Positions 1 through 5,076 of a stretch of DNA of 7,980 bases are shown piece after piece (position 1 is the first letter of the stretch; each line of letters starts with the position of its first letter). Both the position numbers and the translations under genes were made by a program. The notes under the pieces were generated by a model. It was not told the origin of the DNA and searched no databases. It was given only the letters and a program-made list of their open reading frames with translations. Location of the stretch: contig JAKIUO010000140.1 in the NCBI GenBank assembly GCA_021647535.1, forward strand, positions 1-7,980. The letters are read 5' to 3'. This DNA comes from Hyphomicrobiaceae bacterium. Lineage in GTDB: Bacteria; Pseudomonadota; Alphaproteobacteria; Rhizobiales; JAKIUO01.

Positions 1-1
1 A

Positions 2-16
2 TGGTTTGCAGTCCTT
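2..16 (-). promoter_or_regulatory. Possible Shine-Dalgarno for a gene starting just beyond the window
   Basis: On the minus strand AAGGA (rc of 12-16) is followed by 9 bases and then the dinucleotide AT at 2-1. If the next base outside the window is G, this would be an ATG start of a further minus-strand gene downstream of the thioredoxin gene. This is an edge observation only; the neighbouring base is not visible. Confidence 0.2.
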
Positions 17-70
17 TCCGTTATTTGGTGTTCAAATCAAACATACCGGATTTTGCTGCGGCCAGCCTCG

Positions 71-106
71 AAAAAACAGCCAAAAGCAGATTAATTCACG
101 CTGTTT
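71..106 (-). terminator. Weak candidate terminator after the thioredoxin gene
   Basis: On the minus strand AAACAGC (106-100) can pair with GCTGTTT (80-74) across a 19-base loop, and six T (76-71) overlap the end of the stem. The stem is short and the loop long, so it is a poor intrinsic terminator, but it is the only one seen in the 154 bases after the thioredoxin stop. Nothing else was recognised in 1-154. Confidence 0.3.
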
Positions 107-154
107 GTGGAGTTTTGAAATTGGCTCATGGGTGATTTTAAAGGGCGCTTGGTA

Positions 155-691
155 TTATTCCAGCAAAGGTGCGATCATGATATCAAACTCATCCTGGCCG
201 ATCAGCCCCTTGTGTTTATAGGCAATGGTGCCATCCTTGTTGATGACAAGTGTGAACGGGATCATCATCTGGTCATTGCCCAATTGGTGCAGTATGGGGC
301 GGCCATCATCTAGGCTCATGACCAGCAGGGGATAGTCGATTCCCAATGAGCGCGCCACATTTTTCAGTTTTTTTGGGGTGTCGAGACCGATGCCGACGAT
401 CTGCAATCCTTTCGATTGAAATTGATGCTGCCATTTGATGAAACGTGGGATTTCAAATTGGCAGGGGCCACACCAGCTGGCCCAGAAGTTGGCGACAATG
501 ACCTTGCCGCGCCAGGCGGAAAGCGATTTTTGGGGGCCATAAAGGCCATCAATCTGTTGTTCAAAGAAAGGAAACGGCCCGACCGTTTCTTTTGAAAGTG
601 CTTGGTTAACTGGTTGGGTCAGCAAGGCGATGGACAGTAGCAAGACGATCTGCATAAGTCTTTGAGGCAAGAGTGACTCAGCTTTTATCAT
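155..691 (-). CDS. TlpA/ResA-like secreted thioredoxin-family protein
   Basis: A 178-residue thiol-disulfide oxidoreductase of the TlpA/ResA/CcmG type, expected in the periplasm. Residues about 10-32 form a hydrophobic signal peptide or N-terminal anchor. The thioredoxin fold follows, with the active site WCGPC at residues 73-77 and the conserved cis-proline at P145 (MIPF). In this family the CXXC pair usually acts as a reductant in the oxidising periplasm, often for apocytochrome c or copper-site proteins; the substrate here is unknown. I chose ATG at 691 because AGAAGG lies 10 bases upstream. An in-frame TTG at 715 would add 8 residues but lacks a comparable site. The start overlaps the stop of the isomerase gene by 14 bases, so the two are very probably co-transcribed and translationally coupled. 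The multihaem cytochrome two genes upstream is a plausible client (inference). Confidence 0.9.
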   Translation of the reverse strand: MIKAESLLPQRLMQIVLLLSIALLTQPVNQALSKETVGPFPFFEQQIDGLYGPQKSLSAWRGKVIVANFWASWCGPCQFEIPRFIKWQHQFQSKGLQIVGIGLDTPKKLKNVARSLGIDYPLLVMSLDDGRPILHQLGNDQMMIPFTLVINKDGTIAYKHKGLIGQDEFDIMIAPLLE

Positions 692-2003
692 TTTTTGTGA
701 ACCTTCTTTGTTCAATAACTTTCCAGACGACCTTGTATTTTTTTTGCAGATCTTTTAAATATTCAGCCATTTTTTCATCTATAAAAGTCTGGCGAACTTT
801 GTCGATGATGGTGTTATAAGGCAATCTCTTGCTTTCGCGCTTATCGAGAACAGTGATGATGTGGTAACCTTTGGAGGTTTTCACGATTGGTGAAAACTGC
901 CCTTCTTGAAGGTTTTTAATGGCTTTGATAATAGCTGGATGACCCTTGTTTTTACGCAGCCAGCCCATATCGCCGTTTTTGGCACGCCCATAAGGGTCGA
1001 TGCTATAACGTCCAGCCATTTTAAACAGGCTGGCCCCATTGACCATGGCATTGCGCAGGCGCTCAGCTTCCGGTTTTGTGGCGACGACGAGTTGGCCAAT
1101 ATGCCAACGCGGCGCAATAGTACCAATTTGCGGATGATTATCGTAATAATCTTTCAGGGTATGATCTGTGTTGATCCACTTTTTTTCCAGTTGAGCGCGC
1201 AACACGGCTGGCAGGCGCTCGCGCTTGTAATTGTCCACTTGTCTTGTGACATCAATGCCTTGCCTTAAGGCATCATCGGCCACCAATTCGACTTCAGCTT
1301 GTTGATAGAGGCGCTCCTTGATCCAGTTGGCATCAGGGGCGGCGCGCAGATCATAACCTTCGAGCAGATCGCCATAGGTAATGCCGATATTATTGCCCTG
1401 CAGCAAAATCGTATTCCGGGGCATACCACGCCTGATGCGTTCTTCAAAGGTCCTGACCTTGTAGGTTTCGCGCAAATGCTGAATGGCCAGAACCCGAACG
1501 GTACGATAACGCTGGGTTAGACTGCTGGCGCGGGCCGCTGCAAGGGCATCAGGCTTGTTTCTGAATTCTTGCATTAATTGTTTGAGGCTGTCTTTGGTCA
1601 AGGTGACACTGTCGCGCAAACCATACATATAGCGTTTGTAGAGCAGGCTTTTACGAAAGCGTTCTATATCGCTTTGAAAGGCTTTGTCGTTTGCTATTTT
1701 TTTATCTTCTGCATCCAGCTTCAAGAGGCGCGAGGCCACCATGCGCTTTAGGATGACGCCGCGCAAAGAGGCTTGCTCATTGCGGTTCATTGTATTGAAC
1801 TGGACGCCGAACGGTGAGCTGGCCAGGGTTTTTTCAAGCTCATGAGCGGTGATGCTGGCAGAGCCGACTTCAACAAGTACGCTCGCATTAGGCTCATTTT
1901 GCGCTTTGCTGAGTGTGGAAACGCCTGTCAGAATGAGTGCGGCCAAGATCATCCGTTTCGTCGCCTGGCCGATCTGTTTTTCCCGCTTGAACAAAATAGT
2001 CAT
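678..2003 (-). CDS. Secreted parvulin-type peptidyl-prolyl cis-trans isomerase (SurA/PpiC-like)
   Basis: A 441-residue periplasmic foldase. An N-terminal basic stretch and hydrophobic segment (about residues 17-33) form a signal sequence with probable cleavage near SKA. No lipobox cysteine follows. Helical chaperone-like segments occupy about 40-280, and a single parvulin domain spans about 300-387. Parvulin landmarks are the WHIGQLVV strand, SIDP...NGDMGWL, and FSPIVKTSKGYHIITV. The C-terminal tail is basic. The family isomerises proline peptide bonds and chaperones secreted proteins. ATG at 2003 is preferred because GGAG (2014-2011) sits 7 bases upstream; a GTG at 2018 would add 5 residues. 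The gene follows the cytochrome terminator by about 60 bases with no clear promoter between, so it may be served by readthrough or by a promoter I could not recognise. The stop overlaps the start of the thioredoxin gene. The two helical segments look like a duplication. It resembles SurA in layout but has one parvulin domain, so I give no symbol. Confidence 0.92.
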   Translation of the reverse strand: MTILFKREKQIGQATKRMILAALILTGVSTLSKAQNEPNASVLVEVGSASITAHELEKTLASSPFGVQFNTMNRNEQASLRGVILKRMVASRLLKLDAEDKKIANDKAFQSDIERFRKSLLYKRYMYGLRDSVTLTKDSLKQLMQEFRNKPDALAAARASSLTQRYRTVRVLAIQHLRETYKVRTFEERIRRGMPRNTILLQGNNIGITYGDLLEGYDLRAAPDANWIKERLYQQAEVELVADDALRQGIDVTRQVDNYKRERLPAVLRAQLEKKWINTDHTLKDYYDNHPQIGTIAPRWHIGQLVVATKPEAERLRNAMVNGASLFKMAGRYSIDPYGRAKNGDMGWLRKNKGHPAIIKAIKNLQEGQFSPIVKTSKGYHIITVLDKRESKRLPYNTIIDKVRQTFIDEKMAEYLKDLQKKYKVVWKVIEQRRFTKNDKS

Positions 2004-2061
2004 TTTGGAACTCCACACACATCAATATCTGTAAAAACACTCTTCACGTGCATTTTGACAC

Positions 2062-2094
2062 AAAAATGCCGGGGATCATATAACCCCCGGCATT
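2062..2094 (-). terminator. Strong intrinsic terminator of the cytochrome gene
   Basis: A perfect 10-bp stem, AATGCCGGGG (2094-2085) with CCCCGGCATT (2074-2065), has a 10-base loop and is followed on the minus strand by a T run (TTTTT counting from the stem end). It starts 18 bases after the cytochrome stop. Read on the plus strand it is followed by GA and seven T, so it could act both ways, although no plus-strand gene is seen. It separates the cytochrome from the isomerase-thioredoxin pair, although leaky readthrough is possible. Confidence 0.88.
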
Positions 2095-2111
2095 GATTTT
2101 TTTATTAACCC

Positions 2112-4703
2112 TTATTCGCTTGGCACAGCGCCACCAAGATCCGGGGCCGAACCATGCATCCATGAAAGCGCAGCTTCATAATTATACAGGATATTGGCTC
2201 CATTCCATTTATGGTCTTTTTTGTTGGCAATCAGAGGAACGCCACTTTCATTGACCACATGGCAGGCTGCACATTTGAAGGGACCATGCGAGCCATCAGG
2301 ATTATATTGTGGTGCCTGCGCGTAGGTCGTTGTGTCGGCAATCGGCACAACCGGATAGAGGCCATGGGTTGACTGATGGCAGGACTGGCAGGACAGACCC
2401 GCATGACCTTTAGAATAACGCATCAGTGAATATTTCCCTGGCTGGTTGATGGGGAAAGCCGCACCGCCCTGACCTTCGACATAGGGAGCTGCATGACAGT
2501 CAGCGCAATGGGGAGAACCAGCAGACAGCCAGTAATCTTTACCATGTGTAGCTGCCGAGTAGGGAACAGCCAACGCACCAGTCGCACCTTTTGGCAATTT
2601 CAGCGACTTGATATCAACAGCCGGGTTGGCTGACAGGATCGTTACATTGATATCACCATCAGCATCTTTGGTAACCATCGGTCCATTGCCTTTAAGAGCA
2701 ATGACAGCAATATCTGGAACCATGCGATCTTTCGCCCAGGTCAGCAAGATGCCTGATTTTTCAGGATCATCGCCCCCTTTGCCATCGGGGACAACTTTGG
2801 GATCCATATATTTCTCTTTGAGCATATCAAGAGATACACCAAGAGCCGAGGCGATTTCGTCCAGAGACTTGTTACGAATGGTCTTGCCGGTCTGCTGGAA
2901 GGCATTGATCAGATTGTCGCGCTGATAAAGTTCACGAGACAGTTGGTTATGACAGTTTGTGCACCATAGCCCCTTGCCGCCCTTGCCGTTGCCGATCTGT
3001 GAAACATTGGTCTTCAGCCATTCGCCAATCGCATTGAGATGCTCGGATGTTTCGACGCCATCTTTATCCTTGTTCGGATTGGCATGAACATCACGCCCCA
3101 CATAGCAGCCGCCATAGGCATCACGGTTATCACCCTTGGCATAGGCATTTTTGCCATCCAGAGTGATGGGATAGCCCTTCATGTCACCACTTTGGCGATG
3201 CGCCGGATGACAACCCTGACAGGCTCCGGTACGGCCTTCAGCATCAGCCAGCGGCTGTTTTTGCTGATGAACAGTATGCAGAGCTTCGGCCAGTGATGGG
3301 ATGGTTTTTTGCGTACCACCTGTTTTGCCCAGAGATTTGGAAAGGGCCGCCATGGTGATGGGGCCAAGTCGACCGGTCTGCGCAATGCCCTGCTTTTTCT
3401 GGAAAGCAAGTACGGCTCTTCTGGTAAGAGCACCAGCAATGCCATCGGCACCCCCCGTACTATGCCCCAGCTTGTTCAGAGCTTTTTGAGCGCCTTTGAT
3501 GCTTTTCACTTTGGCAGGTTTGCCACCCGAAGTGTAGCTTGCTGACTGCAGGACGCCAATGACATTATCCGCATGGCATTTTTGACAAAGCACGGGATCA
3601 CGACCAAGGCGATTGGTGACATCGCGTGTGGCGGGATCATATTTGGCAAGGAAGTTCGTGCCGTTATGGTCGTCATGCAATTCCATGATCGAGATACTGG
3701 TGGCTTTCAGATTGGCAATCCAGTCAGAAGCGCCCAGCGCCTTCCAGAAGGCTCTTTCCTGCTTGTAAAGATTATACTTTGTGCCATTGGCCGTTTGATT
3801 GGCGTGGCAGTTGGAGCAGTTGGGAATGTCGATGGGGTTGGTGCCAACAAAGTGCACGGGCTTGCCGCTCACCGCATCAATGATCGGTGCATTTGTTTTG
3901 GCGTCGACCATTTTGACAAAGTTTTCCTGGAATGGCCTGATATCACTTTCAACAAGGTTGAGTGGATTTTTGGTCATTGTACTATCGTTAAACGGTGTCA
4001 ACGGCAGACCAAGCGCATCCCAGATGCCGGGATTGGTCAACATAATCGGCACATTGTCGAGTACCGGGGATTTGGTAAAAACGATCGTTCCTTTTTCACC
4101 TGTATAATGCAGGTGACCATTTTTTATGGGACTTGGAACAGCGGCACCGGCTGGACCATTATCCTGGGGAATGGGGATCTGCAGACCGACAAAAGCTTTT
4201 TCGCTATCCTTGCTGGTGCCTTTGGGGTTGCTGCCTTTCAGGTCTTTATAAACATAAAGATGGGTGAAATAGGCATTGGCAACATTTTCGTTCTTGGTGT
4301 ATTTGCCATCGCCATTGACGTCATAAGGGACGTTCCAGTAAGAGAGTTTGGCACCTTCCGAATAAGTATTGTCGACAAAGCCATATTCCAGTTTGAAGCG
4401 ACGTCTGCCATCGACCACGACGGTTGGGTCTTTGGGGTCTGCTTCGAGCAGTTCAGGATATCTTTTGGGACCTGTCGCGGTTTTGATGACCTGACTTTGT
4501 ACCGAGTTATAGGGCGGCAGCACACAACAATAGGTAAAATCAAAACCTGTGCAATGCATACCCAGTTCATAATTGATGGTGATGTTATATTCGTTTTTTG
4601 GTTTATCATGATCCGCTGCATTGGCTGATAAGTTTGCCGGAGCCATAAAAAATAAAGCGCTGACAGCCACTGCAAAAGCGGACTTTATAAGTCTGCTATT
4701 CAT
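2112..4703 (-). CDS. Secreted seven-haem cytochrome c with embedded peptidoglycan-binding-like domain
   Basis: An 863-residue exported c-type cytochrome. A Sec signal peptide covers about residues 1-29 (cleavage near ANA-A), and no later membrane segment is seen, so it should be periplasmic, wall-bound or exported further. Seven CXXCH haem-attachment motifs start at residues 296, 373, 495, 581, 733, 772 and 811, the last three clustered at the C terminus. The N-terminal 280 residues have no haem motif but carry LGMHC (47-51), CC (59-60), LPPYN (62-66) and a canonical EF-hand loop DVNGDGKYTKNE (128-139). I recall the GMHC...LPPYN element from other multihaem cytochromes but cannot name the family. 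Residues about 398-461 resemble a peptidoglycan-binding domain of the PG_binding_1 type. Multihaem proteins of this kind carry electrons through the envelope; donor and acceptor are unknown. ATG at 4703 is chosen because AGGGG lies 8 bases upstream and it places the signal peptide correctly; starts up to 4736 lack this. It has its own candidate promoter and structured leader, and a strong terminator. Confidence 0.93.
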   Translation of the reverse strand: MNSRLIKSAFAVAVSALFFMAPANLSANAADHDKPKNEYNITINYELGMHCTGFDFTYCCVLPPYNSVQSQVIKTATGPKRYPELLEADPKDPTVVVDGRRRFKLEYGFVDNTYSEGAKLSYWNVPYDVNGDGKYTKNENVANAYFTHLYVYKDLKGSNPKGTSKDSEKAFVGLQIPIPQDNGPAGAAVPSPIKNGHLHYTGEKGTIVFTKSPVLDNVPIMLTNPGIWDALGLPLTPFNDSTMTKNPLNLVESDIRPFQENFVKMVDAKTNAPIIDAVSGKPVHFVGTNPIDIPNCSNCHANQTANGTKYNLYKQERAFWKALGASDWIANLKATSISIMELHDDHNGTNFLAKYDPATRDVTNRLGRDPVLCQKCHADNVIGVLQSASYTSGGKPAKVKSIKGAQKALNKLGHSTGGADGIAGALTRRAVLAFQKKQGIAQTGRLGPITMAALSKSLGKTGGTQKTIPSLAEALHTVHQQKQPLADAEGRTGACQGCHPAHRQSGDMKGYPITLDGKNAYAKGDNRDAYGGCYVGRDVHANPNKDKDGVETSEHLNAIGEWLKTNVSQIGNGKGGKGLWCTNCHNQLSRELYQRDNLINAFQQTGKTIRNKSLDEIASALGVSLDMLKEKYMDPKVVPDGKGGDDPEKSGILLTWAKDRMVPDIAVIALKGNGPMVTKDADGDINVTILSANPAVDIKSLKLPKGATGALAVPYSAATHGKDYWLSAGSPHCADCHAAPYVEGQGGAAFPINQPGKYSLMRYSKGHAGLSCQSCHQSTHGLYPVVPIADTTTYAQAPQYNPDGSHGPFKCAACHVVNESGVPLIANKKDHKWNGANILYNYEAALSWMHGSAPDLGGAVPSE
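3321..3512 (-). other. PG_binding_1-like domain inside the cytochrome
   Basis: Residues about 398-461 of the cytochrome, between the second and third CXXCH motifs, read IKGAQKALNKLG, then a glycine-rich loop, GADGIAGALTRRAV, LAFQKKQG, TGRLG and TMAALSKSLG. This follows the peptidoglycan-binding repeat of PF01471 (short helix, GxxDGxxGxxTxxAVxxFQxxxG, then a GxxxxxTxxAL helix). It contains no cysteine. The assignment is by motif recognition; a profile search would decide it. Confidence 0.8.
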
Positions 4704-4765
4704 GCGAGTTTCCCCTTTGTCTTCCTCAAATCCCAAGCCATGTGTCTGAGTGTTCGACTTTTTTT

Positions 4766-4863
4766 AAAAAAAGCGTCTGGATTTAATTGTTTTTATTATC
4801 AAGGCCTTACCAGAAGCAGCCATCTTTACTTTGTTCAGGTAGGCCAGACGCACTCATTTACAC
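4766..4863 (-). ncRNA. Structured leader or small RNA ending in hairpin plus U7, upstream of the cytochrome
   Basis: On the minus strand GCGTCTGG (4851-4844) is perfectly complementary to CCAGACGC (4780-4773), which is followed directly by seven T (4772-4766), the hallmark of an intrinsic terminator. Nested inside, GGCCTACC (4845-4838) can pair with GGTAAGGCC (4811-4803) with one bulge. A second copy of the 5' arm, GCTTCTGG (4817-4810), could compete for the same 3' arm with one mismatch. A candidate promoter (4870-4898) would start transcription near 4863, giving an RNA of about 98 nt. The cytochrome start codon lies 62 bases beyond the T run. It may be a cytochrome attenuator or riboswitch, a stand-alone sRNA, or the distant terminator of the transporter gene. 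It matches no RNA family I recognise. Confidence 0.55.
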
Positions 4864-4869
4864 ATGTTA

Positions 4870-4898
4870 ATGCTATCATGGTGGGGCGGGTAATTCAA
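4870..4898 (-). promoter_or_regulatory. Candidate sigma70-type promoter for the cytochrome leader
   Basis: On the minus strand a -35-like TTGAAT (4898-4893) and a -10-like TAGCAT (4875-4870) are spaced by 17 bases; each matches the consensus at four of six positions. Transcription would begin about 4863, 12 bases before the leader hairpin. The spacing and placement make it more credible than the sequence match alone. Confidence 0.4.
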
Positions 4899-4992
4899 TA
4901 GATTACAACTATATTAAAATGCTCACCAGGAGAATGACATCACACGTTTTGTTTTGGTCCAACAGGGTATCAAAGAGCATTGGGCGGTGTTT

Positions 4993-5076
4993 TTATGGCC
5001 CCGTTTTTTCCCTGTCTTTTGTTGACGAGGCTTTTGTTGATGAGGCTTTTTTTGCCGAAGACTTTTTAGCTTTTTT
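4993..5076 (-). other. Lys/Ala/Ser-rich tail in the +1 frame after the transporter stop
   Basis: The transporter frame ends at TAA (5068-5066) directly after an A7 run (5077-5071). If one A of that run is skipped, the frame stays open for 27 codons to a TAA at 4995-4993. The encoded tail begins KKAKKSSAKKA, contains two SSTK-ending repeats (SSTKASSTK) and ends DREKTGP. It is lysine-rich, hydrophilic and repetitive, like disordered basic tails. The stretch covers a 15-base tandem repeat whose two copies differ only at a third codon position in this frame. It could be an expressed tail reached by slippage, the remnant of a longer reading frame after a one-base indel, a sequencing error in a homopolymer, or chance. 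Confidence 0.4.
5021..5050. repeat. Two-copy 15-bp tandem repeat
   Basis: GTTGACGAGGCTTTT (5021-5035) is followed directly by GTTGATGAGGCTTTT (5036-5050), differing at one base. A third, degenerate unit at 5051-5065 matches at about 10 of 15 positions. The period is a multiple of three. The repeat lies just after the stop of the transporter gene, inside the +1-frame lysine-rich stretch. Confidence 0.85.

Noticed and set aside
1..132. Plus-strand frame open from the first base to a TGA at 130-132
   Set aside because: 43 codons, no ribosome site visible, no recognisable sequence; could be a 3' end or chance, so not called.
3573..4628. A 351-codon open frame on the plus strand
   Set aside because: It lies wholly antisense to the cytochrome, whose CXXCH motifs, signal peptide and ribosome site are clear; the plus-strand product has no recognisable domain.
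4758..4773. 16-bp palindrome C-T7-A7-G
   Set aside because: Best explained as the U run of the leader terminator followed by an A run; no evidence that it is a protein-binding site.
4980..5004. GGGC/GCCC pairing after the transporter stop as its terminator
   Set aside because: Short stem and no following T run on the minus strand.
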